Shown: positions 30,758-44,379, numbered from the stretch's first letter. The stretch is 64,000 nt of DNA from Ctenosaura bakeri (GCA_948474755.1 CAOLHI010000247.1:434001-498000), one strand, 5' to 3'. A program made the numbers and translations. The notes: generated by a model from the sequence alone, not told the origin.

Positions 30758-32039
30758 CACCAGCCACCACTATTGTGGACTACAGTTTATTTTGCACTCT
30801 CCCAAGGGTATTGCAGCTTTTCTATGTATACATCCTGCAATGTTCTCTCCATACAAATGGGTGATAAGGAATCATGGGGATAGAGAAAGGAAAGGTACAA
30901 TTCACCTGCTCAGCTCTTTTTAACATCATTTTCCTGCTGAACATTTTTTTTTCTTTTAATCAGTTATTTGATTTGTGCCTAAGCTCTTATTTAGTCAAGC
31001 ATAATAACCTAAAAAGACTAAGGACTTGTAAAAACATGTTTAACGTTAGAAAATTCTGGCTAGGACAAATCAGAATGAAAATAAGTATGTTACTACAAGT
31101 GAAAGAAGACCAGGGAAGGGGTGGGGTGGGTGAAACTCCAGAACTGTGCTTCCTGGACCTTCTAATTGTACAAGACCTGGCAGCAGCAGTGCAGGTCTGG
31201 TGAAGACACCTCCCCAAGAACTAATAGTGAGTCTTCCACAAACCCCAGCAGCACAAGGCCTAGAAAAACTCCCCATATGTTACCTGTGCTTTCAATAAGG
31301 CCAGGTGGGATGTGAGCCCTATAGTGATTTGGCCCTCTGCCACTAGGCAGATAGGTTTTGGAATCCTTGTTAGTATTATCAACAGCTGCCCAGTGTAAAA
31401 AAAGAATCCATTTGTATTAATGATTTGTTTGATACTTTTTGCATTAACTTGGCAGTCTACAGCTGGGAATGGACTGTGGGGAGTGATTTTTTTCTCTGTT
31501 GCTAACCTCCCTGCATAGTTCTCATAGCTAATGGTGGGGGGGGGATTCATGCTTGTGCACTTTGATTTTTTGTTCACTTCTGCATAACTTTTTTGTTCAC
31601 TTTTGTATAACTCCTGGGAGTCCATCTTGCATTGGCCTCAGGGGGGGGGTGCACTCTATCCCAGATATCCCATATACCAGTGATGAGGACTGAATTTGAA
31701 TGCTGGCCACAGACAGTCTGGGTAGAATTTTTTTTGTGGGTCCACTTCTACCATTCGCTGTGAAAATCTGGACCCCATCAGTGATAGGACTTGAATGCTT
31801 CTTTGCTGTGTATCATCTGCTATATCATTTACCGCCAATAAAGCTTGTGCTATAGCAGTAATCTACATCAATGTTAAATATGAAAGAACTCTTAGGAAGG
31901 CCTGGAACTACACCCATTTCCAGAATAGAAGAAGCTCTATTGGGCATGGTGGCAACTGTTGCAGCTATGGGACCCAGCCACTGACAAATGGCTGGGTACC
32001 ATAGCAGTTTTATAGCTACTATAGCAGTTATAGCAATAG

Positions 32040-32241
32040 CAGTTACATTTCTATACCGCTTATCAGTACAAAGCACTCCCTAAGAGGTTTATAATATGTT
32101 TAGTTAATCGCCCCCAACAAGCTGGGTATTCATTTTACCAACCTATGGAAGGATGGAAGGCTTAATCAACCTGGAGCCCTGCAGGATTGAACTCACAACG
32201 TTGTGGCTGCAGTACCAGCATTTAACCACTGTGCCACCAGT
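32040..32241 (-). mobile_element. Sauria-type SINE
   Basis: Reverse copy: ctataccgcttatcag tail, aagctgggtattcattttacc, then ccactgtgccacca head. Preceded by a run of agcagttatagcaat units, which are its simple-repeat tail. Confidence 0.8.
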
Positions 32242-34440
32242 GGTTTTCTTTCCCCTAGGTTGCACTATTACCCAGTTAATTTGTTTTTAACAAACTTCTG
32301 AGTTCATTTATCCAGATTGCTCTTGTGATTGTTTCCACAGTCAGCTGCCCTCCCAGAAGCAGTTCTGGCCCATTTGACAATCCTCGTTTCTCTGTCCATC
32401 TCTGTGACATCACAAGGAACTGTCATATGGTGTTAAAGTTTAGGCCCTGAAATCTCAGGAAATAAGACTCTGCTGACCAGTTAAATCATAACACAACCAT
32501 TCTTTAATTGCCTCACATTTGGCTTTGGAAGTCTCTAGTTTGTGGAGCTGGGAGGGGAGAAACCCCCACCCCAACAATGTGTTCACAGAACTGTTCCAAC
32601 TCAATGTGTTTTGCTGATATCAACCAGCCATATGGGACTATGGGAATCCTTGTGCTAATGATACAAGTCCAAATAGTAGGTTAAGGTCTAGCAAGGGAGC
32701 ATAGGTGGTGCAGTCTGATGTTGCACCCAAACACTCCTAAAAAAAAATACAAAAAACATTCTGAACCTTCCCACTTCTGTCTCTCCCACTCCTCTGATTT
32801 ATGTTTTAGTTCTGTTATAGTCTTAAACCAGCTATAGGGGGAGCTGCAGCCTGATAGAGATCAGGAAGCTGCCTGCTAAGAGAGTCAGCTTGCCTGGGGA
32901 AATGAATGAAGAAACACACCTCTTCACCCTTTCTCAATGAGAAAAAAAAGAGAGCCATCCCAGCTACTCATATGGATGCCCTATTTGCCTCTTGCAGCTT
33001 TTGATGTGGCCTTTAGGGTCTCAAAGGGTGGAGTATTCTCTGGGTGAATTTACAGAAACCTGATGAAATAGCTGACACAGCCTGGGCTGATGGGTGTGGA
33101 ATGATTTCACTGTCCTGATGCTGAATTCCTTGGCTTAGAGATATATCACATCTCCAGCTGCCTGCCCTGTGGGGAAACAAAGGGCTCCCTTAAACAATAG
33201 AGCAACTTCCTGCCTTCTTTTAGCAGACCTGTAACTGTTCTTCTGGAGCAGTTAAAGACAGCTGGATGGGTTTAGCTCTGCTTATTGGATTTCATTTACT
33301 TATGTCATCTTTTGCCAATTTATCTACACCTAAGGCAGAGCATAAGAAAATTACTTTTTTGAACTAAAAGTCCCAGAATCCTCCAGCCATCTTGATCAGT
33401 GCCCATGCTAGCTGGAGATTTTTGGGGGTTGTCATTTTTAAAAAAAACTTTTCCAGATACTGCACAAGAGATGAAACTTTTGTACAGTAATTTACAGACT
33501 GGAGGAATTTCCCCACCACTACCAGTGTACTAAAAATGACAGCACAGTTTTGGTTTTCTGACCCATATACTAAAATTACTTAAATTGTGGCCAGTTTGGG
33601 CATTTCACTGACTTTGGGTACTTCAACAGTTCCTAGCACTGTAGATCATTGCTTTCCTAGTTTAAGTTAAGAAAAATGAATTCCCATAGATAGTCCACAG
33701 TTCAGGAAGTCTGGACTTTTTGGAATGTTCATATCTTACTATCTATAGTCCATATTGTGATGATTATCTTTATTGGGCTAGCCGAAAAGCAAAATATTCA
33801 TCACATTTTTGAAGTTCACAGACTTCTTCAGGCAGTGATGGTAAAAAGGCATGAAGGGATCATGTTAGAGTTACTTTCCTTTTCAGTGGCATTGAGGAAG
33901 GATCTTTGTAGACTAAGCTGCTAACACACTCCATGGCCATGAGCTCATTAGGGCCAAAGGCAGAAAAAGAAACATAAGTTTTATTTTGCCTCTGAACTGA
34001 AGACACAAAGCACCCCCTCTCAAAACTGAGTCTGCCTCTATCCAATCTGTGGCCCAAGGCCTCTTAGTAAGAAGAGCACATCTAACTATGTTAGTTAGAC
34101 ATGAGACAAGGAGTGGACACTGTTGTCCCTTTTCTCACTCCCTCTGGTCACTATAAAGCACTTCCTCCGATACTTTGGAAAGGGAACTTGCACCATTTTA
34201 AACTCTACCTGTTCGTATGTGTTTTTGCCTGCATGCGCATATGTGTGCACATGCATTAACATTTTTTTTAAAGACTGCCTGCAGCACAGGGCAAATAGAT
34301 TACATCTGTGCACATGCTTGGACAGGGCTATAAATCCTGACTTTCTAGTGAGATTCATAATCCATTTGGTTCACAACCTCAGTGAACCACTGCTGGGTAC
34401 TTTTCTGCATTGCAGGGACAGTCTGAAATAGTCCTCTGTC
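32242..34440. other. no gene recognised
   Basis: Unassigned DNA. Short MITE-like debris (agtcccagaatcctccagcc near 33,370). The phrase attgggctagccgaaaag near 33,772 looks like a repeat end but has no partner that I can find. Confidence 0.35.
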
Positions 34441-34780
34441 ATCCCACTTTTTCAGCTGCTTTAAAAATATTCCAGTTTCTCTTTCTTCCTGCTCCATTCC
34501 TCCTTTGTCCTCAGCTTACTTCAATTCCTGCAACTGAACTCAAAGTGCAAAATTAGTTTGCCCTCAGTTAACTCAGCAGGATGGAGACAAGAGGAGGGGC
34601 ACAATCTTGCCCTCTCCAGTGCAAAAGCAACCTGCTTCAGCCTCTCCCAGCTTGTGTGTACTTTCTCATGGATAACTTTTGCCCACACTCTCATGTGGCT
34701 TGGTCACACATGTTCCATTTTTTATCTGTGAAATGTTGGATAGTATAAAGTCTCTGGATGACTGAGCACTTTGTAAAACT
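34441..34780 (+). repeat. dispersed repeat, copy 1 of 2
   Basis: About 300 bp beginning cccactttttcagctgcttt, with ccagtttctc, tgcaactgaactcaaagt and tcatggataacttttgcc. The same order of blocks recurs at 58,579. No terminal repeats or family name recognised. Confidence 0.6.
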
Positions 34781-35686
34781 TGGGAATGGATTTTGGGGGA
34801 GACATCAACACTGAGAATCCCTCCACCAGTGACTTCTGGGAGCTGTATTCAGAAAAAGTAGCTTTTTCTAAATTCTGGTTAGTTATTGCAGGCACCAACT
34901 GTGAAGGGGTTGGGTAACAAACTGTTCTCACTGCTGTTTTTTCTGATTTCAACTTCAGTTCCAATCAATATTTTTTGCGGAATCCAGACATTTTACCACC
35001 CATATCTACTGGATGTATTATAAAATTATAAATTATATAGTTATTCTTACCATTTGACAGGATAATACAAATGTATGCTATGCGGAAGCAATATTACCAC
35101 TCCCTTTTTTGTCATCTCTATAGGGCGAGATCCTACACCAGAGCACAGCACACACATCCAGTTCTCCATCCTTCTTGTACCTCCCCATGTGACAGCTGTC
35201 AAGCCCTGGGAATTGCTGCTAGTGCTGATGACTGGTGGGGAGGGGAAAGAGGAAGGCAGTTCAGACCATGGAGCAGCAGCTGGACTCAGCTCAGTGGGCA
35301 GGTGGAGAAACAAGGGTTTGCTCACCTCCTTCTCCCAGGAGCCTAGAGCAACCATATCTTTGTACTCTAAATTGCCTCTCCTCTCCTTCCCCTTCCCAGT
35401 GGCTAGAAGCAGGAGCGGCACTACCTCCCTCTCTACTTCCTGGGAGCTTGACAGCTGCTGTGGTGGAGAGGTTTTGAGATGAAGCAAAAGAGCAAAAGAA
35501 TAGCCTCTCTGTACCTCATCAAAAAAAGGGGGGGCATACATATATATAAGTTGCATTTACCCATGTGCAAGTTGCTAACAAGATGCTGGCCCTAATGTGT
35601 TACATGGTAGCAACTCTCGTGGAAGCAGCAACAGGTAAGATATTGGTTGTCAGAGTGAAAACTAAGGACGACTCCTCTACCTTTAA
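34781..35686. other. no feature recognised
   Basis: Long overlapping frames near 35,070-35,550 occur on both strands without Kozak, splice or domain support. A weak inverted pairing of tgacagctgtcaagc with gcttgacagctgctg may mark a decayed fold-back element. Confidence 0.35.
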
Positions 35687-35771
35687 TGTGTAGAAGAGGG
35701 CTTTTTGGGAGGTGTTGCTTGTCATGCAACCAGGTGACAAGCAATACCTGGTGAAATACCTCTTCTACACA
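35687..35771. repeat. small hairpin element
   Basis: tgtgtagaagagg at the left pairs with cctcttctacaca at the right. Inner gttgcttgtcatg pairs loosely with ggtgacaagcaata. Confidence 0.75.
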
Positions 35772-38133
35772 GCCATTCAAGTGACAGGATCCACCACAAG
35801 GTTCTACTCTGGCAGCCCTAGGATGAATTGCACAGGTTGGCATATATTTTTGCTGGGCTCAAAAGTAACTCAGAATTACGAACTTGGAGGCAGAGGAGGA
35901 CAGAACCGCTCCGAACTGCAAATAGGGCTAAGAACCGGCTAAGAACCAAGCGAAGAAAATACTCTCTTTGATTAAGGGATGATATCTGATATTCTTGGCC
36001 AGGAGAAATTTCATATGATAGTTTATTTATTTTTTAAATACTTCTACTAGTTATTTGTAAAGTTTTTGAATTGCCATCTGGAATTTGATAAGGTAGGTCA
36101 GTGTATCATCATGAATACATCGTGAAATGTCTCACAGGTTAGAGAACACAATCAGTTCATCAGGAATCTTAATGGTGAACATGACTATTGCTTTGGAAAA
36201 ATGCACAGGAAATTTGATTTCTTTTTTGAAAAGGAGCAGGAAGTAGAGAAGAGGGCCCATGTCCTTTATGGCAGTCAAGAGAATCCTGCTTCAGCAACTA
36301 ATGCAGTACTCTTGAGATTCCTATCCACCCCAATTTTTCCTAGAAAAAGGAAGACTTCAAAATTTTCCCTGCCTGTAGCCTGCAGCTTCCTCCCAGAGGC
36401 AAACCACCCTTCCCTTTGCCAGAAGCTGTTGCTATTTCTTCATTTATAAATGCACACACCCTTTACTTTTTGCCAGCAAATGTTCGTAGATGCACCCTTT
36501 CCAGATTAAGGTTGCTAATTCTTTAGGCTCCAGTGTTTTTAAAATCTTTAACAGTTGCATGGAAAACAGAAATTCAGCAAGCAGAACTTTCCCTGTAATG
36601 TAAATTCTTCATATTAGCTGTTCATCAGGTGTTCTCTGAGATGGCTTTTAAGCACAAGAGAAAAATAGTTCTTTTTATATAAGTACTTAATGGCTTTTCT
36701 TTTGTTGATTAATAGAAGGGTCAAAGCTGCAGGTTCAGTGTGAGTTTTATTACTCTTTTATGAGATGTTAATATTAACATATCTTATGGTGACACTTTAA
36801 ACATAGTTTTTCTGTCTTGAAGACTACAGTCAAAAACTAGAGTTGAAGTATGTTCAGGGTATAACACTTCAGGATGTAACTGCTCTCTGGCCAGTTAATA
36901 AATTTACCGAAATTAAAGCAATCTAATATATAAAAGTCAAAATTGTCTGTGTTAAGCAAAAACCTCATATGATTGGCTGCCTGAGAAGATTCTACGGAAT
37001 CCTGGGTTTTGCAGTTTAGGGAGGGACCTTTAGAATTCTCAGCCACAGAGCTCTTCGACCGCAGTCAACAGTATCTGTCTGGAGATGAGACCTAGCAGCA
37101 AAGAGGAGGGCAGTGTATTCCTTCAGGAATCCAACCTCTGTATGTTAATAACTCTGAATACAGATTGGATTGGGGAACATAGGGAAAAGTTACAGGTACT
37201 GGACAAGACAGTTTGGGGAATTAGAGATACAGAATCTCAAATCTTTCTAACAAGTATTACCTATGAGAAAATAAAATCCCTGGCAACACCAGGTATATAC
37301 ACTACTTTCAAATAAGAGACAAAAAAACTCAACATTCAGGGTTTTTTTCTGCCTTTTCTCCATGATGGAATTTAAAATAGTATAGATAGCATTCTTCAGT
37401 GATCTCTAGCCATGGTGGAATAGAATCCTAATTATTTGTTTTTAGAACATGAAAGGAGTATTAGATCAGAAGGCTTCTTTAGGAAAATATAAAAAGGATA
37501 GTGTTACCACTGAGAAGACCATGATCCAATCAGCACCAAACTAATTTCAAACGAACTTTGAAGTATAGCCTTCTTTGAAGAGGTCAGTACATGGCAGAGA
37601 CTGGCAAAAAGTACCTCTCCTAGGGTCTTTGGAATTCAAGCCCTAGCCAACCTAGCTAGTTTTAAGGAACATTTTGAGTTGCAGTCTAAGAACATTTAGA
37701 GGGCCGAACTTTCCCCACACCATGGGTGGGGAAACTTTGGTTTAGGACTAGAACCTCCACAGCCCTTACTTAGCTGTGCCTTCTAGAAGTTGGAGTCCAA
37801 AACATCTAGAGTGCTAAAGATTCTCCACTCTGTTTATAGAGGGAGATTGTGCAGCAGAAGCCAGTCTCAATGTTATCCCCAGGTCTTTTAGGACTTTAAA
37901 TACAGATACAGTTATAAGATGGGTTTGTGCTTGTTGTACAGCTGTTAAAGGCATGGGAGACTTGCCAGAAACAATGTTGGCAACAAAGTAATGGGGGAGA
38001 GAGCTTTCTACAAATATAAAAAATGCAGTGCTAGAACTACTGCAAGTACAACAGCAATATAATATTCAGTCCCTTGCAACTGAGGAGATAGGATAGCCCT
38101 GTTAGCATTCTACAATGATCACCTGTTCACAAG
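35772..38133. other. no gene; one decayed MITE fragment
   Basis: About 36,985-37,060 (ctacggaatcctgggttttg, ttctcagccacagagctctt) is a fragment of the long palindromic MITE variant seen at 39330. The rest is unassigned. Confidence 0.35.
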
Positions 38134-38167
38134 CTGCGTGTGTGTGTGTGTACACGCACACGTACAC
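38134..38167. repeat. alternating purine-pyrimidine tract
   Basis: A (TG)n run turns into acacgcacacgtacac: a near-palindromic, Z-DNA-prone microsatellite. Confidence 0.75.
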
Positions 38168-38169
38168 TT

Positions 38170-38365
38170 TCAAGTTGCCTGTCAACTTTTGGCTACCACA
38201 TTAATTTCATAGAGTTTTCTTAGGCAAAGAGTACTCTGATGTCATTTGGCAGTACCTTCCTCTTACAGCACCTGGTATTTGTTGGTAGTCTCCCATCCAA
38301 GTAATAACCAGAGGTGAACCTGCTTAGCTTTTAAGATCAGACAGGATCTGGTGCCTTTACGGTAT
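38170..38365 (-). mobile_element. 5S-rRNA-derived SINE
   Basis: On the minus strand the 5S part reads gatcttaaaagctaagcagg, ggttattacttggatggg and gactacca. The tail contains aggaaggtactgcca. Better preserved over tggatgggagacta than the copy at 8818. Confidence 0.75.
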
Positions 38366-38929
38366 TAAATTTTTATTTGCTTTTGTTCGGTTTTAAACAA
38401 CAAACAAATCCCGTTCTGGAAATGATGACGGTAAAGTCCAAAATTCTCTTCAAAAAGAACAGATGCATTTCAAATGGGTTTATGTTGCTTCAGGAGAGGT
38501 TCATTTTCTTGGAGAATTCTCCCACTAGGCACTTCCATGTAGAACCACCCTAGTCTGTCTGCTCAGTTCTCTCTGTTGTCCACCAGCCCACTTCTGCTGC
38601 CACTGGTCTTACCAGATCTCACCTGCACAGTTCCTACCCTTCTCAATTGGCTCTTGCCCCATTTGGTCAGCTGAAAAAGGTTGCTGATTTTGCTTGTTGG
38701 TTGTCCCTACCATGCCTTGGTTGGCAAAAGAGAGTTTTCTGTTTTCAGTGGGATTTCAACCCTTATCCCAAAGAATGGTGGATGTCCTCTTTGACAGCCT
38801 GATGCCATGTTGTGGTGGATAGTCTCTGCTTCCCTTCCTTTCCTTTGTGACTTGTGATAATAAAACAGTCTTCATTCGCTGTGTATAGTATGAATAGATG
38901 CCTGCAAAGCTGTTAAGGGCCAGGGCCTC

Positions 38930-39300
38930 AGGAAGATTATGGAATGGGGATGCTCTAGTATTGTCATTTTTGCATGAAGGAGCTTCTCTCCCTATACTGT
39001 CCAGGGAATGAGGTCTACTGGTCGGAGGCTCCTCTGTGTCCCAGCAGTGAAGTCAAATCACTGTGGAGGGGGGCATGGGAGAGGGCTTTCTCAACTGTGG
39101 CAGCCCAGTTGTGGAACATTCTCTCTTTAACAGCCTAATTGGTAGCAACACTGATTTTATTTAGGTGCCAAGTAAAAACATGGTCTTTAGACTTAACTAA
39201 TTTACTCCAAAGTGCTTGCACACAGGATTTTTTAAACTGGTTTAACTTTTCCAACCTGTTTTAGCTTGTTAACATGTTTAATATGTTTTTAATCTATTTG
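38930..39300 (+). mobile_element. 3' end of a CR1/L2-type LINE
   Basis: gagagggctttctcaactgt, cagttgtggaacattctctc and gtgccaagtaaaaacatgg are the conserved 3' region of CR1/L2-clade LINEs. The tail drifts into ttttaatctatttgaatt. 5' truncated, as expected. Confidence 0.6.
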
Positions 39301-39329
39301 AATTATTCTTATTGCTTTGAGTAGTTTTA

Positions 39330-39531
39330 GTCCATTTCCACACTACATAGTTATACTGTTATTATTCCACTTTCAACATCCTATGGAATCCTGAGGTTTG
39401 CAGTTTAGGGAGAGGCATTTAGAATTCTCAGCCAGAGAGCTCTTTGGCCTCAGTAAACTACAAATCGCAGAATTCCACAGGATGTTGGAAGTTGAATAAT
39501 AGCACTACAATAGTGTAGTGTGGAAATGGCC
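39330..39531. mobile_element. long, asymmetric variant of the palindromic MITE
   Basis: 202 bp with ends gtccatttccacac and gtgtggaaatggcc, flanked by TTA on both sides. Between the arms lies about 50 bp of non-palindromic sequence (gaattctcagccagagagc). This may be the ancestral form from which the 180-bp palindromes arose. Confidence 0.8.
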
Positions 39532-39543
39532 TTAGTCTATGAA

Positions 39544-40018
39544 CAGTTAGCCCTCCATATTTGTGGATTTAACTTTAATGGATCTGATTATTTACAAGTT
39601 TCTCCAACCCCTGCCCCGCTGTACTTTTCTGGGGGAACCTTCCCTCTCAGCAGCTCTGATCAGGCCATGCAGCTGTTTAAAAGCCCACCTCTGGTCCTCT
39701 TCCTCCTCCTCCAGCCGCTGCCTGGGCACCTAAGGATGGATCATAGCCTGATTTCTGAGCACGACAAACCCTCTTCCGATGGCCCCTCATACCTAAGGAA
39801 GGAGATGGGTGTGAGAGATAAAGTATAGGGCCACAATGTTGACCCAGCCCTTTCCCCTCTCCTTTCCCTGACCTGGTTTGGACCCTGTATGCTCTCTCCC
39901 CCTGCCATGCCTCACCCCTCCTTCCTATAGACGCACATATACATTTTGATATTTGCAGTTTGTCCACTTTTGCAGAAATCTTGCACTCCTAACCCTAGCA
40001 AATATAGAATATATTGAT
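39544..40018 (+). mobile_element. Tigger-like MITE with decayed right end
   Basis: Starts cagttagccctccatat. The interior ccctgacctggtttggaccc and ttgatatttgcag match the 13251 copy. The right inverted repeat is reduced to agcaaatatagaatata. Confidence 0.75.
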
Positions 40019-41880
40019 TTTACTTGTACCCCTCCCTCTTCCCTGAGATCTCATTATACAGGATAGAATATAAATATCTTGATACAATGCAGCACCCCAG
40101 GTGTTGGTGGCCTGAAACTCCCAGCATCCTTCACTACTGGCCATGCTGATTAAGGCTGATGGACTTTGAAGTCCAACAGCATCTGGATGGCCTCACGATT
40201 CTGACCCTTGCTGTACAGGACAACTGAGGTCACTTTTTCATTGGTCTCAAGGCTCTGTTATATTTTTTGCAGAACATTTACCATGTAGTCCAAAACATGT
40301 TTACTCAGAACTAAGTTCCACTGTGTTCACACCTGTTCCCAAGCAAGTGTGCAGAGAACTGAAGCTGTTCTGGGTACTTTATTATTATTGATTTGCTTTT
40401 AATGGTGGTAGCACATTTAGCAGTGTACATTTTTCCTTCCATAATGTCCTTCAAGAATATACTCCATAATATACTCCGACATTTAAAGTAGTGAGGAAAA
40501 GGTTATACAATGATACCAACGCACTTGTCACACTTTTATACCGCCTCGTTAGCATGAATCTAAGAGATTGCAATTAGATTAGGGTGTTGAGTAGCAAGAT
40601 TTCTGTACCCTCTGTTTCACCACAGAATCGCATGTCTCAGTATTTACTGTGAAAAAGAGCAACTACCAAAATGTACACAATGGTTCAGTTTTTCTAGACA
40701 GACACTGTGCAGCTATTCTTACTTTTTGTCCTCTTTTATGAAAAGGGAAAAAAATTGAAAAAGTGGTGGGCAGGCACAGGAAGGTTAAATGTGATGTTCT
40801 GTAATAGCAGGCTCTTTTTTCAAGCGCCACAACATAGAGCAGAAATGGGCAATTTTGACAGCTCTAGAAGCTAATTTGCTACCCCAGAATCTTTTTTGGA
40901 GCCACATGGACTGTCAAAACAATGGGAGATGGGACAAAACTAGACATGGTTGTTAGTCTACTTCCAGTTTCAAAAAGAATAGTATTTTTTGATGCTAAAC
41001 ATGTGTGTTTGTGGTCTATTTCAAAGGAAAATCTCCACTCTTGGAGGCTTTCAGGAAAGACAGTTCCTCTTTTCCAGAAAGGGTGGCTCTGAGGAGTCTG
41101 AGTGGTTCAGAAGCTACAAAAGTTGCCTTGGAAGCTGTATGTGGTCTCAGAACTGCACTTTGCCCACCCTTGAGGTAGGGCAGTTGTATGATAAAAATGC
41201 AAGTGCCATCTTCATTCCACAGTTCTAATTTTCACCACTGGAGGGATCCATAACTACACTGGACAAAAAACACTTAGCCTCAGACTTGGCATCCAGCATG
41301 CTTTTAAAAAAGTTCAGCAGTGATTAGGGTTGCAAGGCTGAATATGGGACAGGGCTGCTGAGTCTTTTGTGAAATCCCAGGGTCCAGAAACTGGCCAGTA
41401 GTTTTAGCCAGCAGCTAAAGGCTTAAAAGAAGAATAACAAAAGAAAGCTTGCAAGACAGCAAAAAGCTATTAATAATAAGACTAAGCAAAACAAGCTAAA
41501 ATGGGGAAGCAAGTGCAAGCAGATGCTGGAGTGCAGTTAGTTCAGTGGCCTGCAATATATGAAGCACCTCAGATTGGGACAGTGGGAGGAAGAGCAACCA
41601 CAAGAGCTGAAGTACAGTTACCTATAGCTTCATTAAGCTTTGTTGTAATATTAACTTTCACACCCTCAAGGTTGGATTTGGTATTATTATTTGCAACCAC
41701 CTATCTGCACATGCACAATGCTTGAATGCTAATACAGTAATGTGTTCATGACATAGTTTCGTATACATATAGAGTTATCACTTCCCCAGGGAGGACTGCA
41801 TAATCCTTGTCAGCTATATGAGATATAGTAATTTGGTTTGTGTTCGTGGAACACTTGATCTGCTGAGTGCCTTGTGTTCC
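40019..41880. other. no gene recognised
   Basis: Debris of the ctcccagcatccttcactac type near 40,120. A 74-codon frame at 41,501 (begins MGKQVQADAG) has no recognisable homology or splice context. Confidence 0.35.
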
Positions 41881-41895
41881 ATTCTGCAGAACTTT

Positions 41896-42235
41896 AAATA
41901 AAAGAACTTTGATCTCTCTCTCAGTGTGGTTTATCGGCATTGAGTATAAACTCTGCCCAGAGTCCCTTCTCTGGGAAAAATCCAGGTCACAGGATTTTTG
42001 GCCACCCAGATGAGACCTCCTGGGGCTTAGAGAATAAATTCCAGATCTTGCCCAGTCCAGCGAGTGGGGGTAGACACTGGTGGCCAACAACAGGAGTCCT
42101 GAGCATGTGCCTAGAGATTTCTCTGGAGGACTACAATGACTTTGGCGCCCACTGGACCACCTTAGGTCAAAGGTGCAACAAGACCAGGGGGCCTTGGGAA
42201 GACCTTGGAGTGGTGAGTTTATGGATTTCTATTTA
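41896..42235 (+). mobile_element. possible LTR-element U5/leader remnant
   Basis: An AATAAA (41,898-41,903) is followed by sequence resembling an R/U5 end, a TGGCGCCCACTGG string near 42,141 like a lysine-tRNA primer-binding site, and a splice-donor-like GTG|GTGAGTT near 42,211. No matching second LTR, no gag and no clear LTR start were found, so this is tentative. A chance resemblance is possible. Confidence 0.3.
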
Positions 42236-44299
42236 TAACTGCAATAGGAGAAATTAGTTCGCAATGTAGATATTTTGTGTTTTTGCAATGGAAATTGAAA
42301 CAGACTTAACCCCATGGTGTTCCCCATGGGGTTTGGGGAACACTTATCTGAAGGGACATGGCAAAATATCAGGACAGAGCTAGGGATCTCCTAGTCAGCA
42401 GGTGACAGCCATCTGAAAAATGGGCTCAGGTCAGTCCAAGGTTCCATCCCATAACCCTCTGGATGCATTTTGAAAAACTGGAGTAAATTTGGGGGAGACC
42501 CTATGACAAAAGAAAAAAAATGATGATTTACTGTAATCCATGGTGGCCCCTGTATAAAGTGGAAAATCAACTTGTTCAGCTTGTAAATGGAACTATCAAT
42601 AGAAGAATAATTTTGCAACTTTAATTGTTTCTATGTAGAAATGGGAAGTGGGAATAAATGTTTTATGTTACTGCCTTTGAACAATTAAGTAGAGCTGAAA
42701 CATGTATGAGGGAATGTAGATAAAAGACAAGACCATCAAATAATAACTTTGATAGTTAACAGATCCTAGAGCAGCAAGAGGTAGCACTGGACCTTTTAGA
42801 AGTCTCCCACAGAATTCTACCTCAGCAATCACTGTTGGGAGTTGCCAGGTTAAATACAAGACAGAACTCCTGTATCTTAATAGGCAGCAGATCATGTTGC
42901 AGAAAGATATAGCATAAAGTTCTGCCAGGCAGAACTTTGCGACGTTTCTCTCTTACCCCTCAATACTCCTTTGAGCAGTTTAATTCCTCCCACAACATGG
43001 CCATTTACCAGCCACTGGATTGCACAGGCTGGCAGTGACAAAAAAGCATCTACTTATGTTCGTATAGCTGGATGCAAGTTGAGAACACAACACTGGTATT
43101 TTGCATCAGTGCTGTGCCTCCAGCTATGGAAACAATAAATGGCAGTGGATTGCAGGGATGAGGGAAGATAGTTGCATAGATCTGCCTGGCAGAGGTGTAC
43201 CTTACGTCTTCCTGCTCCAGGATCTGTTAAGTATTAGGGATACAAGAGCCCTTCCCATATTCAGCCTAGCAGCTCTAGCAGTGATTTCCAAGGGGGACTT
43301 CTCTGGAAGTCTTCTAGAAGGCCCCAAGGGCTATCCATCAAAATGTTGCTATGTACAGTACCTGTTCTGTCTTTACTTTCTCAGTGCGTGTGGTGTTGTG
43401 GAACCATAGCAGAAGCAGAAGAAACAGAAGAAGATGGAGGTAGTGCTGGGAAAACTTAGTAGGATTAGAAGATGATGATGACATAATCTGGATTCCCCAG
43501 TAACATCTTGTGATATTTTGTGAATGAGGCAAAGCAACTAAAGCAGCCTGGGCCATCAACCAGTTTGGCTTAGTGGGGAATGGATATAACCTGGAAAGAT
43601 GCAAAGGTCCATTTAAGCAAGCTTGCCTGCCCCCTTCTCGGCTGCCTTATTTGTAGTTCCTGCTCTCTGTTAAGCATTTTTATTATGCACATGCCTCATA
43701 ACCAGTCAAGCAAGATATTTTGGTTTCTTCTTTGTTGTTTTTACAGTCGCCTTCTGGATGCTATGAAGTAATTCCTTTGCATTTATTCATCGGGGTTTAG
43801 TCTTCAGATATGCAGGCAACCGTAAATGCTCCTCCAGAGAGAGCCTGAGGTTCCTCTTCTGTCCTAATGGAGAATTAGGTCAAGGAGAGGTCAGTTCCTG
43901 CTTTTGCTATTACTATTGTCAGACTGCCATCAGGTTTTGCAAGGTTTCAAGGCAGCTGCCCCAATGTTTACACAGAAGTGTTGTCTAAAGAGGAAAAGAA
44001 AGGAGTGGTGCCTGGGGAATAACTTGGGAGATGCCGAAGCAGCCAACTCTCTTTTGAGCATTTTTGCACGTGGTGCCAAAAAGCATCCGCTCAGCCCTCC
44101 ATGTTTATTGGCTATCTCTGGAAATGTTTCTTATCATGGGATAAAACATGGAAGATGAAACAAATACATGATTGATTTTATATTCACCAAAGAAGCAGAC
44201 ATGAGAAAATAGGAATAGCAACAACAACTGTAACAACCCAGCTTAATTTTCCTGTGTGAAAATTCTTTCCTTTCAGTTCCCCATACAAAGGGCCAAAAG
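42236..44299. other. no feature assigned
   Basis: May include 5' parts of the DIRS/Ngaro-like element that follows, but no reverse-transcriptase motif could be read with confidence. Confidence 0.3.
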
Positions 44300-44379
44300 A
44301 CTTAAGGACAATGTCATTGTAGAACTAGCGTTCTCAGGGTAGAAGAATAGCCACTTCTTAATTAGCCAAGACAGTTATG

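Noticed and set aside
35047..35556. 169-codon minus-strand frame and overlapping plus-strand frames
   Set aside because: No domain, no conserved start, competing frames on both strands; probably decayed repeat sequence.
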